Shown here in pieces: positions 37,776 through 49,983 of a DNA stretch of 64,000 bases. Position 1 is the first letter of the stretch. Each line of letters begins with the position of its first letter. This DNA comes from Boswellia sacra (Eukaryota; Streptophyta; Magnoliopsida; Sapindales; Burseraceae): assembly GCA_013180625.2 (NCBI GenBank), contig SNVD02013627.1, positions 434,001 to 498,000 of the forward strand. The letters are read 5' to 3'. The position numbers and the translations under genes were made by a program. The notes under the pieces are model-generated. The model was not told the DNA's origin. It did no database searches and saw only the letters and a list, made by a program, of their open reading frames with translations.

Positions 37776-38103
37776 ATGAAAATGATATAAAACTTATCTT
37801 CTTGTGATAATTTAATATATTATTTATCTTCCCTTAAAATTTTATCTTCTTGTAAAGTTATTCAATTTTCCCAAAATTTGTGAAAATTATCTTCCTAGAA
37901 ATCATAAATCTTATCTTTACAACACATATTTTCCCAAAAAAAAAAAAAACCCTACTTTCACTAACTGATCTTATAAAACCTTGCAGTCATCTATTTGCTT
38001 CTCCCAAATGATAAATTATTTAATTACATATGTTTTTTTTAATATTTTGGAATATAAGTAGGGTGCAATTAATTTGACGTTCAACCAAAAATAAAACAAA
38101 ATC

Positions 38104-38265
38104 AAGGTAATATACAACGAAACCCTTTACCCCAAAGGTTTACATGTAATCTACCCAGTGCATGCTGACCAAGTCGCGGGCCCAAGGCAATAGAATCATA
38201 GAATTCAACCTCTCAAAGGATCAGTTTCAAAACATTTTATTAAATATCGATCATATAAAAATATT
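38104..38265. repeat. Dispersed direct repeat, copy 2
   Basis: Second copy of the 37620-37775 sequence (AAGGTAATATACAACG ... AAGGTTTACATGTAATCTACC ... GGCAATAGAATCATAGAATT ... TTCAAAACATTTTATT), about 480 bp downstream of the first. Confidence 0.6.
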
Positions 38266-39124
38266 AAACGATACAAATAGGAAAACACCCTCACCCATTG
38301 AGTGTTAGACAAGTGAAGACCTTATATTAGACCCATTTGTCATCGAAGATTCAATAATGCTACTCATCTTGAATTCTAACCTAAATTTTATGACCGATGC
38401 TATATCTATAACTTTTTTGTATAACCTGACTTGACAAAATATAACTAGGTAAATAAAAAATGAAAATAAATAAATAATACTAAATTGAAAGACATAGTAA
38501 TTATCTATTCCGTGATATCTTGTCAACTCAAGTTGTATAAATGTTAGTTTTAAATGAGTTGTAGGTATATTATTTTTCAAACTTTATATGCTAAATGATA
38601 TGATGAATGATGATGGACTAAGCGAGATGGTAGTTTTAATGTCATAGCATATTATTTGAGATGTATGATCTTGATAAAATTTGGAATGTGTACGTCAAAA
38701 GAGGAATAACACTTAATATTATTATTAAAAGTATCTAAAAAAATATCATATTTGTAAAGTAGAAACATAGAAGAACTCCTTTGATATACGGCATTCGGCA
38801 TTCGGTAATCCAAATTGAATTTATGCGTTGTTAAGTCATCGCCAATTGGTTAGTCAAAATACCAATGCATTTTGATCAAAACTATTTGTTTACTATGTAG
38901 TTTGATAATTGATATCTTATTTTAAGATTTCTTGATTGTAATCATATTTGCATTTTCTTAGATTTTATTTCAATATAGTACAAATTTCTTTACAAATAAA
39001 ACGAATTTGAGGATTAAGGAAAGAGGGCAATGTTCCTTTTTTTTTTTTTTTGGTCTCTTGTAGGTGGCTCCACATACCTTATTATATCTTTTGACTGTTC
39101 CAACCAATCAAGACAACAACGATT

Positions 39125-39790
39125 ATGAATTTAAGGTTTTATTGCACATATGAACAAGGCTATTTGCTTGATTCATGCCATAAGGTTAGGGCTTGATAGG
39201 TTTGTAACATATTAAATATGTTAAGTGATGCAGTGTGTTTTACTTTGTCAATTTGACCAAAATTGAAAATCCTCTGGACTTTCCATCCTCTAGGTTGTGT
39301 TACGCATTACCGTACTGTCGTTTTCATTGTTCTTATTATACATACACATTATATTGTGGTGATCATAGCAAAATTATTTTTATTAAGAAAACTCCAAATA
39401 TCACACGAACCACGAAAACTAATGAATGGCATGGGAAACATGCATGAGCAGGAGATTACTCATGAGATTATATATAATGCCCTCAATCTCTATGGGCGAG
39501 CATTTATTAGGTTTGAACTCCTCAGTCCCCAACCAACCGTTTCACCTTTCACAAAACAAAATCTATCGCCCTCACTCCTACGATAATAAAAAAAAAGTCC
39601 ATAAATCATTGCATTGACTACCTACCAATATATGCTTAACCATCACAAAATCATGATTATGCAACTCTCAGAATTACTACAACAACCAAAACGCTTCATT
39701 TATCCATTAATTAATAATGTTTTATTTTAAAAAATACTTATATTGATGATTATTCTATATCAAAAACAAAATAAATCTCCTACACAATCT
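39125..39790 (+). repeat. Direct duplication copy B: relic of the ALA8 3' flank
   Basis: It is collinear with 34498-35310, starting near GATTATGAATTTAAGGTTTT (compare GACTATGTAACTAAGG in the ALA8 3' UTR) and ending near GATGATTATTCTATATCA. No ALA8 coding sequence is recognisable upstream of it. Small open frames here (39235-39617) are incidental. Confidence 0.7.
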
Positions 39791-41000
39791 ATAAAGAGTC
39801 TCATATATATATCTGTTAACTTATTATTTCATATATTAAACCAATGAGTTCTCACATTTTATGTATCTATATATATATATAAAATAATTTCAACTATGAA
39901 ACTGAGTTTGGCTTAACATGTATTTAATAAGATGCATGGTATCTGTCCGATGATTGTTAGAGGGATAGAAATATATTACTGCAATTAATCTCAGTATTAA
40001 ATATATGAATTAGCATTAATATTGGTTGGTGGTGGGTTCGATTGTTAAAATCCATTGTGGCTTTGCGTAACTTGAGAGATGTCCCTTTTTTCAACACAGA
40101 GAGAGGATGTTGATTTCCTCTCTAGTCCTTCCCCACTTTATTACAATTAAATCGATGCTTCACAATAATCACTCTCCGCACAAGCGATTTATCACATGCT
40201 AACTTGGGTTTCACGTGCAAAGTCTGCAACGTTATCCGAACCCGACTCTTCAAGACTTTTTAACACAATCAGTACAACTCTTGATCGTCCATGATTTTCG
40301 CACTTAATAATATCCCTTCCACACTTGAGATATTTAAGGGGGTTTAAAATCTAGTACTCCAGTCTAATTTTTACCAATTAATAAGACCGAATCATTATCA
40401 ATCCAACTTTTGTACACTTATTATCCAACCAAAATTGGTTGTCATGCAATGCAAATCACACCGTACAAGATCGTGTAAACCCAGCGCACTACGTGCCACC
40501 ATTCACAATATTCATTTATTTATCTTCTTTAAAATATTTGAGTTGGCCGACTTCACTTACTTAAAAGATTGTATATTATATAAAGATAATTGAGAAAATT
40601 AAAAAAATAATTTAATTTAAGATAGTCTTTTGATGAATAACATTTTCTTTCAAGTTTTAAATGTTAAAAATAAATTTACGTTTGGAAGTTAAATTTGATT
40701 TCAGTTTTTCAAATGTTTATATAATAATAAACTTAAACTTCTTATTGAACAACTTGATATTTGGTTAGTCTCTCTCAAAAAAATTTAGCATTTAATTATT
40801 CACACGTAAGGAAATGCTCGAGTTGAGCATGATAAACTTGAGCAAAGGAAAATTCCTTGTAAGAACAGCTCAAGTAATTTGTAAGCATTTGAGATGCTGG
40901 AATTTATTTAATTTATTTTTTTCCTCTATGGTAAAGCTTTCCAAAAGTAACGCTTATAATACACATATCAATAAATAGTCCATTATATATTAAGCAAATT
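39791..41000. other. AT-rich spacer
   Basis: No gene, RNA or clear element was found. Contains short TA runs near 39805 and 39870 and some moderately GC-rich unique sequence at about 40080-40500 without conserved reading frames. Confidence 0.5.
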
Positions 41001-41004
41001 AGCA

Positions 41005-42345
41005 GACACTTTTTGTGGTCCTAGTGGTCCCTTTAGGGCGCATTTGGGAAGGGGGACAAAGCCTGGATTGAACTATATTTTGGGATTAATTGTCCAATCA
41101 TTTATTTAGCTTATTGAGAAGAGATTGGATTTGGGACTGAACTATTGTTAGTCCTAATAGTATCAATCTCATAAGACAACTAGTCCTATGTGAAACCATG
41201 GGACTCAATAGTCCCAAGCTTTTATAAATTTTTTTATTTTTATTATAATTTATAATATTATAATTAAAATATAATATAATAATAAATATAAATGAAAATT
41301 ATTAAAATTATTTTAAATAATATTAAAAATGCTTAATTCTTAATAAAAGAGTAATATTTAACAACTTTTTGATAAATAAAATTTTTAGCTATATTTAAAT
41401 ATTTAATTGTGATTTAATAAATAAAATTTTTATTAAAAATATTTTATTTTCCATAATATTACAAATTTTTTATTATAATTGACAATATCATAATAAAAAT
41501 ATAATATAATAATAAATAAAAATAAAATATTATTAAATAATATTTAAAATACTTACTTTTTCATAAAATAGTAATATTTAATAATTTTTTAAATAAATAT
41601 AATTTCTAATAATATTTACATATTTAATAATGATGTTATAAAATTTTTTTATAAATATTTTATTTTCCATTATAATACAATTTTTACTGTTATAATAATT
41701 CATAAAATTATAATTAAAATGTAATATAATAATAAATAAAAATAAAATGTTATTAAATTCATAATAAATGACATTAAAAATACCTACTTTTACATAAAAG
41801 AGTAATATTTAATAATTTTCAAATAAATATAATTTTAACTATAGTTAAATATTTATTATGATGTAATAAAAATATTTTTTATTATAAATATTTTATTTTC
41901 CATTATATTACAAATTTTTTTATTATAATTCAAAATATTATAGTTGAAATATAATAAATAATAAGCAAAAATATAATATTATTAAATTCGTATTAAATAA
42001 TATTAAAAATCTTACTTTTTCATAAAATAGTGATATTTAATAATTTTTAAATAAAGATACTTTTTGAATATTAAATATATTTAATTAACTATAAATATGA
42101 TGTAATAATAAATTAAACTTGAATAAAATTAAATTAGTTTATATTTAAAAATAGATGTTTTAAAAGTTTATAATATACTAATATAGTTTAGTCTCATACT
42201 ACATCAAACATAACATAGTACTATATCTAATTTAGTTAAATCTAGTCCAATCTAGTCCAATCCCAATCCAAATCCCAATCTCAGTCTAGTTCAGTCCAGT
42301 CCAGTCCAGTCTGAACTCCCAAAAAGTGGCGTTAATTAGGTACAC
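41005..42345. mobile_element. Probable non-autonomous DNA element with an AT-rich tandem array inside
   Basis: The core (about 41225-42075) is a diverged tandem array of about four units of 218-242 bp. Each begins AAATTTTTTTATTATAATT-like (near 41228, 41462, 41680, 41922) and contains CATAAAAGAGTAATATTTAATAA-like and TATTTTATTTTCCAT modules. It is flanked by non-repeated arms: the left has GGGCGCATTTGGGAAGG and GGACTGAACTATT, the right has repeated AGTCCAGTCC/AATCCCAATCC words ending CTCCCAAAAAGTGGCG. The arms share inverted words (CACTTTTTG at 41007 against CAAAAAGTG at 42320; GGACTGAACT against AGTTCAGTCC). No target-site duplication could be fixed and there is no transposase frame. Confidence 0.45.
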
Positions 42346-44991
42346 GGAGGGTCCACTTAACAATATAGCTAATGTCATTTAAGAGTATAATATAAAATAA
42401 TATAAATATTCAACTAATTTATATAATCATTTCACATAATATATAATATGATATGTAACATAATATTATTATGATATATTATATTTCTCAAAAAATTATC
42501 TAGATCCCGATACATAAAAGTGTCAAATACGCTCCAAATAATTATCCCAGATATCATATATCAAATGATATTCAAATGATGTAATGTTTATTTACAAATA
42601 ACAAAATAATGTAACTAATAATATTATAGTGTCAAATAATTCCATACATTGCTTAAAATATAATTAAAGAAATCAAAATAATTAATTAGGATAGTCATTA
42701 GAGAAATTATTATTAATAATAAATGAAATTAGGGTAGTAATTACATTTTATAATAGTAATTGAAATTAGTCAAACTATTATTACCAATACTCCTAAAAAA
42801 TATATATTAAAACCCGTCTAATAACATGATTGTGTTAACGTGAATCTCCAAACCTTCCATGTCAAGTCAAATCTTTGTTACTATTCAAGATTGCTTGATA
42901 AAAATTTCAAGGCCATCTAGAAAGAAATCAAGCATCATTATTTTAGAATTCATGATCCTACTTTGTTTAGGATTTTAGGCAAGTGGGTCCTCTAAGACTT
43001 TCAAGTCTCACTAAACAATTATAAATTGCAATCTTCAACTCTACTTTAGCTTCAAAACTTTTAATTTATTTATATAATAAACTTTTTTTTAGTAATATGA
43101 ATCATATATATTAAAGTTGAAAAAACATAATTCATGAATTTTTAATATTATTTGGATATTGGACAAAATGTGTTAGACGAACTTAGGTGATGAAAAAATT
43201 GTAAGATTAGTGGCTGCGTTGATATAAAAGCAATTAAGGTTTTCCGCTTGAAAATAAGGTAAATCTTATAGGTGGCTTTTAATATTATCCCCATAATTAA
43301 TGCTAATAAATAATATTATGTTTACGAATATTGAATATAATTACTCAAACATTGTTCTGTATACGATAATTATACATTAATCAGAACAGTTAATATATAT
43401 ATATATATATATTAAAAAAAAAGCAAAGAAAAGTTATATTAGATAAATTTTAAATTGTTTCTAGATTGTTGACATTTTAAGATAATTGCAAGTTGAAAAG
43501 GCTGGATTGCCAAGCTGGTAAAGGCATATTATTTCATTTTTCATTAATGTCACATGGCAAGTCTAGAATCCAAGATTCTTTGCACGAATAACACAAGGTT
43601 ACAGTACAGCAGCAGTAAGATGTGTAATAGCATATAAATAATTCATGCCAATTAAATCCACTTCATTATGAACTTGCATGCGCCTACAACTTCTATTTTC
43701 TATGGAATATTAATAGATTTTTTAAATTAAAAATTGAGGTACATTTTTTTTTAACTATCAATAAAAATCCTAGTCTTCATGCACATATTAACTGAGAGAA
43801 GTTTATAACAAGTATTAACGATTTAAGAATTTGAAGAAAACTTTTTTACAAATTTTATCTGTCTGTATATCTTTTATATTAGTATCTTAACATTCGTATT
43901 TAGAATATACATAATAGAAAAAATTAAAAAATGATGTTATTTTACTATTTAAAGAACTTAAACTCGTTAGTTTATTGATACAAATTGATATTTGTTTAAA
44001 TGATAAATTTAGTATTAAATGCTCATCATTTTTAATCTATGTGTTGTATATTATGACACATATTACTTGGATTTTCCTAATATGTGTTTTAAGGTATAAG
44101 TTACTAGTTAAATTTGAACTTCACTCCATTGTTTTAATATTCCTTTTGATGGACAATTTTTAACCAAATTATTTTGTATATCTTATGATTATGATTACGA
44201 AGTTGCTTGTTTTTTAACCTTTATACCTTTCAAGAAATAATTAATAAAATTAATCAAATCTAATACATACCAATGATATGGGATCTTGTTTTGTAACTTA
44301 AAATGAGGGTAATGTATGCATTGGTAGCAGTCTATTAACTTTAATTAAATTTAGATTTAAATTGATCTAAAAGTTTATAATAATTAATTTAAATTATCAA
44401 AATATGTAATGACCTGGTAAGTAATATAATTAACTTTGTTTTAAAATAAATTTTTTTTCCAATGCAAGTTGCCTCCAGGTTTCATCCCTTGGGTCTAAAC
44501 AACTGCTTTAATTGTTTCTTAAAAATATCAATCAACCTCATTTCTGCAGTATGTCCCTTCTAGAAAGTCCAAGTTTAAGCATTTCTAGAAACAACCTTAA
44601 TTTGATTTCAATATGTTGCCGCTTGGTTTCCTTTAATTTCCAAACATATGATATGAGTAATCATAATTTAAAAACACATTTAATTGAGAGTTTTTGATTA
44701 AAAACTATGTTCAAAGATCGATAGTAGTAAAAATCAGATTTAGAATCTATTAACAATAGTCAATTAAATGTATTTTTTTTTATTTGTATGTAGTTAGGTC
44801 TACGAAGATTGTATCTTCAAACTTGAATAAAAAATTAAAATAGTATCTTCGAGTACATGTTTGGTTATTTTTTTTTGTTATTTTTTTACTTAATAATATT
44901 TATGAAAATAAGAAATTACTATTAAGGAGTTGAAAACACCTGCTACCTCTTCTTCATCCTCAACGTTGCAAAATAATTTGTTATGTATGTA

Positions 44992-45022
<31 letters not shown>

Positions 45023-45560
45023 CATAGAGCAAGGTTTTGTTGGGATATTCGAATTTTCTTAAAATTTCAATGTTCATTTTTCAATTGTTGGATATAATGA
45101 ATGATTAAGATTTAAAAACAAAAATCTACAAAAAAAAAATTTTAAGAGAATTATGATATTTAATTAAAAATTTAGAATCTAAATATTATATTTTTCTTGT
45201 ACGGCATTAATGTATCTTTACATGTATGATTATAAATTGATACTAGGTTACTTTCAATTCTATGATATGATTATGGTAGTTAAATGAAATAGATTTTTCA
45301 CAAAATACGTATAAAAATTGTATTCGATGATCAAACGGCACGCAAACACGCAATCATCTCATGAATTATATAACGATAACAAACCAACTTTAATACCACC
45401 TTTTTGTATATAATAATATTAAAAAGATGTTAAAATAAAAAAGAAAAAAGTTGAGATAAGCTTAAACTTAAAAGTGTGAATAGTGAATGTACAACATTTA
45501 AAATACGAGTATCCGAAAGGAAGACGTGGTAATACGTTACGGGAGTAGGATCAGTGTAAA
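42346..45560. other. AT-rich spacer
   Basis: No recognisable gene or RNA. Holds AT runs near 43396-43412 and 44995-45018. Short frames at 43975-44163 and 44512-44697 lack conserved motifs and have the codon content of random AT-rich DNA. Confidence 0.5.
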
Positions 45561-45873
45561 ACAGTTGGGCCACGTGTGAAGGAAGGCAAGAAAACGTGTG
45601 AAACAAGGAAAGAGAAAGAGAGAAGAAGTCTCTCATCAAAGAAGCCGAAAAGATCACTAAATTAGACTAAACTAAACTAATCTTCTAGACGCCCCCTCGC
45701 CTCGCCCGCACGCTCGAAACAACTCCCTTTTAAAGTCGCTTTATGTACTCGCGCCTTCGCTCCTCATCATTCATTACCAACCAAGCTGCTCTCTCCCTCT
45801 CTCTCTCTCTCTCTCGTGCGAGTTTACAAATGCTCATAGCACAAATTAACGAAAGCTAGGTTAGATTATAAAG
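45561..45873 (+). promoter_or_regulatory. Promoter and leader of the DUF1645 gene
   Basis: A G-box in GGCCACGTGTGA lies at 45571-45576, the type of site linked to ABA/stress bZIP and bHLH factors. The region then becomes GC-richer (45690-45780) and ends in a CT-repeat leader tract at about 45789-45817. CT/GA tracts are common in plant 5' UTRs near the transcription start. The next ATG with a long frame is 45874; an upstream ATG at about 45831 is followed by a very short frame. Confidence 0.45.
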
Positions 45874-46719
45874 ATGCAAGAAGATTCTAATTTTGGTTCT
45901 TCTACGGTGTCATTTTGTCCAAGCTTCAGCACGTACGCCTCCCAGAAAATCGTGGATATTGCTGATAAAGTTACGCAAGAACGTGACAACAATGGCGATG
46001 TGGGTGACATTGAGGAAGAGGATTTCGAGTTTGTTTCCCTTGGGGAGGGGGATGCATGTCAGCTCGTCATCGACGGCCAGATCCGGCAGGTTTTTCCCGT
46101 GTTCAATCGTGATCTTATGTTGAATAACGGTGATGGTGATGGTGGTGGTGAAGGAAGTGAAGTGGAGAACCTGCTGATGCCGTTGAGGAATCTCTTTGTG
46201 GAGGATCGAGAGGATGTTCCACCCTCGTCGTCGTCGTCGTCGTCGGAGGCTGACGAACTGGAAGGGTTACCGGAGGAAACGTACTGCGTTTGGGTTCCAA
46301 ATAGAAACCCAGATGGATCTTCTTCTTCTAATAAATGCAAAAAGAGCAACTCAACTGGGTCGTCATCATCATCATCATCGTCTTCTTCCTCGAAAGGGTG
46401 GTTAAAGTTTCGTGATTTGCTTAAACGAAGCAACAGCGACGGCAAAGAGTCGTTCATATTCATTCAAAAACCCAAGATAAACGCAGAATCGAAAAAATCC
46501 AAAGAAAGCTCGAACAAAGTCAAAGTCAAAGCTAAAGCAGCCAGGGATGGTAAAGTGAAGGTAGTGTCGGCACATGAAACTTTTTATGTGAAAAACAGAG
46601 CGGTGAAACAAGGTGACAAGAAGAAATCTTATTTGCCTTACAGGCAGGATTTAGTTGGGATTTTTACCGGTAATTATGTTAGCAGCTTGACTTTGGGCAA
46701 AACTTTTCCTCCTTTTTGA
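45874..46719 (+). CDS. DUF1645 family protein, single exon, 281 aa
   Basis: The protein starts MQEDSNFGSSTVSFCPSFST and ends LTLGKTFPPF. Family hallmarks are the N-terminal SFCPSFSTYAS motif, the EEDFEFVSL block followed by QIRQVFPVFN (about residues 48-85), a Glu/Asp-rich middle with ETYCVWVP, and the WLKFRDLLKRSNSDGK block (about 175-190). The C-terminal YLPYRQDLVGIFTGNY segment is also typical. Two serine homopolymers (about residues 117-124 and 162-173) are encoded by TCG and TCA/TCT runs and probably vary in length. Lys-rich stretches near 205-230 could serve nuclear import. Biochemical function is unknown; rice SGL, a DUF1645 member, affects grain length and stress tolerance. There is no membrane segment. 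As I recall, a DUF1645 gene also neighbours ALA8 in Arabidopsis (At3g27870-27880). Confidence 0.9.
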   Translation: MQEDSNFGSSTVSFCPSFSTYASQKIVDIADKVTQERDNNGDVGDIEEEDFEFVSLGEGDACQLVIDGQIRQVFPVFNRDLMLNNGDGDGGGEGSEVENLLMPLRNLFVEDREDVPPSSSSSSSEADELEGLPEETYCVWVPNRNPDGSSSSNKCKKSNSTGSSSSSSSSSSSKGWLKFRDLLKRSNSDGKESFIFIQKPKINAESKKSKESSNKVKVKAKAARDGKVKVVSAHETFYVKNRAVKQGDKKKSYLPYRQDLVGIFTGNYVSSLTLGKTFPPF

Positions 46720-49700
46720 TTTTCATATATCCAAATAATTCAAGACCGAGACCTTAAACTAGAGATCAATGAGTGCTGCAATCTTTAGTTTACTTACTTT
46801 CTTATTAATTATTAATTTGTAAATAGTTTTGTAGAGCCATCGAGCTAGTTTTTTTTTTTTTTTTTTTTTCCTGTTAATACGATCCATGTATGAATATGTG
46901 GTAATGGAGTCTTCTTGGTTGCTTCAATGAATGCAGTTTCAGACTATTAACAGAGAATATATAATTTGATTGTTTAATTTGGGGTTCATTGAATAGCTTT
47001 CATTTAATATTTCTTCTGCTTTCAGATTTTGTAAGTGACATCTTATGTATAAATTGTAATGGTATGAACGCTCTTTAAGAAATGAAGAAATAAATTTATG
47101 GGGTAGAAAACTTTCTTTATCAAGGGTTTGGTAATGGTATGAAAATCTTTTATTTACTATTATTGGCATGTAAGAATCGAGAGAGTGGTCAGTAATGATG
47201 GTTACGCTTGAAACATGTATACAAATTGGCAACTGATTAAAAGTTGGTAATGGTTACATTCTTAATATTTAGATAATGTTATAGTAAAATTAAAATTAAT
47301 GCCTGAGCACAGACATGAACCAAAATTTGTTCGGTTTTTGGTTAGTTATATGTGGGTATTAAGTTAATGAATTGAAACTTCATTTTCTGTATCGTGATCT
47401 GTAAGGACTAAGGACACTGCACACCACCTGATTGACACAACACGCAATAGTTTGGCCCTATATTAATTAGCTGTAACTACCGCATCAGGCAAGTTGTATT
47501 TACCCAATGTAACAGTGCATATAATAAGTGCATGTTGCTTGCTGCCTCTTAACAGGGATTAGGAAAGCTTCAATTCTTCATTCAAAAACAAAAAAAAAAA
47601 ACAAAAAAACAAAAGAGAGAGAGACAGATAACTTTGATGTCACTTTTGATATATAACATCACGAGATGAGATGGGGATGTGAAAGAAACCAAACAAAATC
47701 GCTTCCAACTGCTGATTAATAAGGCAACATTTGTACGTATGTCATTTTGCAGACAATTTATAACTCATTTATGAAGAACATTGTTGCATATATATAATAA
47801 TATGTTGAACTGCGGGACCGTTCGTGTTCCCATATCCCGCTGGAGAACGCCGTTTGGATTTCATTCAAGTTTAATTTTTGCTACTTTTGTATCACTTGCT
47901 TCGCAATGAATGCCATCCTTTTTTAGGTTTTGCCACGTTTACAGCGGTTATGGAGAGCAATGAATGATTCTTTTCCTTTTGTCTGTTTTAATCGAACAAT
48001 TATGAATGCTCGAGGTCATATATAATATGAGAGCAGTGATATATAGTTATTATACTATTTAATTAATAAATTTATATTAATATAATTTGTGATTCAAAAT
48101 TTAAGATATAATAATTTAAAAAGACTACTATTATTTTACAATATATTTTAAATAATTTTGTATATCCTATAACTTTTATTAGTACAGTGAAAGAAAGTAA
48201 TAATTAGCAAGGTTTTTTTTTAATTTTTTATTTTCAGTATAAATTAAATCCGTAAAGATGTTTTAAATTTTAATGATATTTATACTATACTTAACAAGTT
48301 GCCAAGTAAAAGACAGATAAAAAGATTTTCGTTGCTGGTTAATCACCAAATAGTTAGATAGTCCGATGCAGGGGCGATGTCCCAGAATGGTCAAATCCAT
48401 GATATATCCTGCCTTGATTGTCTCAAAATATATAGGAAAAATTTAAAAAAATCCTAACTAAACGGCTTCTTGATAAATTATCGTGTTTACAAAAATTTAT
48501 GTATTATAATTTTGTCTATAGACAGGCAATATCTAAAAAAAATTTAAAATAATATTTGATATTATCTGATAGATATATCAGATAATTTTTGATAGATATA
48601 TAAGATAATTTTTGATAATATCTAATAATATTTAATAATATTTGATATTCAACAAAGATCATGACTTATATATTTTCATAGATAAAATTATTTTGTATAA
48701 ATTATACTTAAATTTATAATTTATGATATTTTTCAAATTTTCTCAGATGAATATTGCAATTGCAATTTTCACCGACTGTATGTTTATTGTTTGGCCGACT
48801 CATTTCAACTGCGGTCCTTTCAACTCCCAGATGAAAAGAGTACTAAGCCAGACAGATAACAAAGTGAATTATGGGCAAAGAAATTTCATAAATTAATGCT
48901 TTTTAACATAGATTAACTGCAATTTAGCTATCTTCCTGTGGTTACACACGCTTGCACGTATCACTGTCTATCTTTCAACGTCATTGACAATAGCATTAGT
49001 TTATTCGATATTATTAGGGTAATGTTATTTTTATAAAGTGAGTATACATATTTGTCACCAATCTCAGGCCGCCACGCTCACGGGACCGAAACAATAAATG
49101 ACACTCCGGAGAAGGAGGTTATGCTTTGTTATTTCTTGTTTTCTCAAAGTTGTTTTCTATTTTTTTAGTACATAATTATTGTAAAACGTATTTTTTCTGT
49201 TTTTATAATATATTTTTATAAAATATTATTTTTAATATTTTTAAAGTTTAAATTCATCCCTCTCTAACTCTTCTCTCTCTGTTTTCATATTCTATTTTAT
49301 TCTTCTCTCTCCATTTTATATCAATAATTCATTTTCAAACACATATCTTATTTTTATTTTCAAAATTTCAGTTCAAGGATTCATTTTCAAACACATATTC
49401 TTAAAAACATTTCTAAATTTGTATTTTACGAATTCATTTTTAAATACATATCCTTTACTTAAAATACATTCTCTAAATTATAAAAATTTATTTTTTAAAT
49501 CATTTTAGAAACAAAAACACATAAAATAAAAAAGAACACACCCTACTTGCCACTTGTCTACGTGACATAACTAACACTTCTAGGCAAATAAAAAGTTTTT
49601 CTCTAATTTATTTATTAATAAGATACTCTCCCTAGCTAGTAGGTATAGCTCCAATACTATTCGCGGTCTTCATTGCGCGACTAAGGTCAACTTTCCATTC

Positions 49701-49790
49701 GTGTCATTTTATCATTGGTTTCACTACTATTTCAAATAAAAAACGCAAAAGTACATTAGCATTCCCGTTGTTGAAAATATCACATGCGAT
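46720..49790. other. Spacer between DUF1645 and LSF1 genes
   Basis: The DUF1645 3' UTR occupies the first 150-250 bp, followed by a long T run at about 46850-46870. An A-rich run is near 47588-47612. Near 48545-48655 short GATAATTTTTGATA and AATAATATTT words repeat locally. No RNA gene or coding region was found. Confidence 0.5.
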
Positions 49791-49796
49791 CTTTCT

Positions 49797-49864
49797 ACGT
49801 GGCACGGTCAGCCCAAAAAAGCGGAATCATTCTCACGCAACCCGGCCCCAAACTGCGCCACGTG
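49797..49864 (+). promoter_or_regulatory. G-box / ACGT elements upstream of LSF1
   Basis: ACGTGGC lies at 49797-49803 and a perfect G-box in GCCACGTGGGC at 49857-49867 (core 49859-49864), about 120 bp before the LSF1 start codon. Starch-degradation genes in Arabidopsis are co-regulated through the day, and G-boxes are bound by light and clock-linked bHLH/bZIP factors. The link for this site is inference. Confidence 0.5.
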
Positions 49865-49923
49865 GGCCACGGGATTCTTACCGCTGCTCTGTGGCTTTCT
49901 CTTCTTCGCTAATCCACACACAC

Positions 49924-49977
49924 ATGCAAACGCGTACACACTTGACGCTACTGCACTTGCTCAATCCATTTCCCTAA
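49924..49977 (+). other. Candidate upstream ORF of LSF1, 17 codons
   Basis: An ATG at 49924 opens a frame reading MQTRTHLTLLHLLNPFP and stopping at 49975-49977, six bases before the LSF1 start at 49984. Whether it is in the mRNA depends on the transcription start, which is not evident. If transcribed it could reduce LSF1 translation. Confidence 0.35.
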
Positions 49978-49983
49978 TCAATC

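Noticed and set aside
46059..46463. 134-codon minus-strand frame with poly-Asp and Ser-rich tracts
   Set aside because: It is the antisense shadow of the DUF1645 coding sequence; the Asp runs are the reverse complement of the TCG/TCA serine codons.
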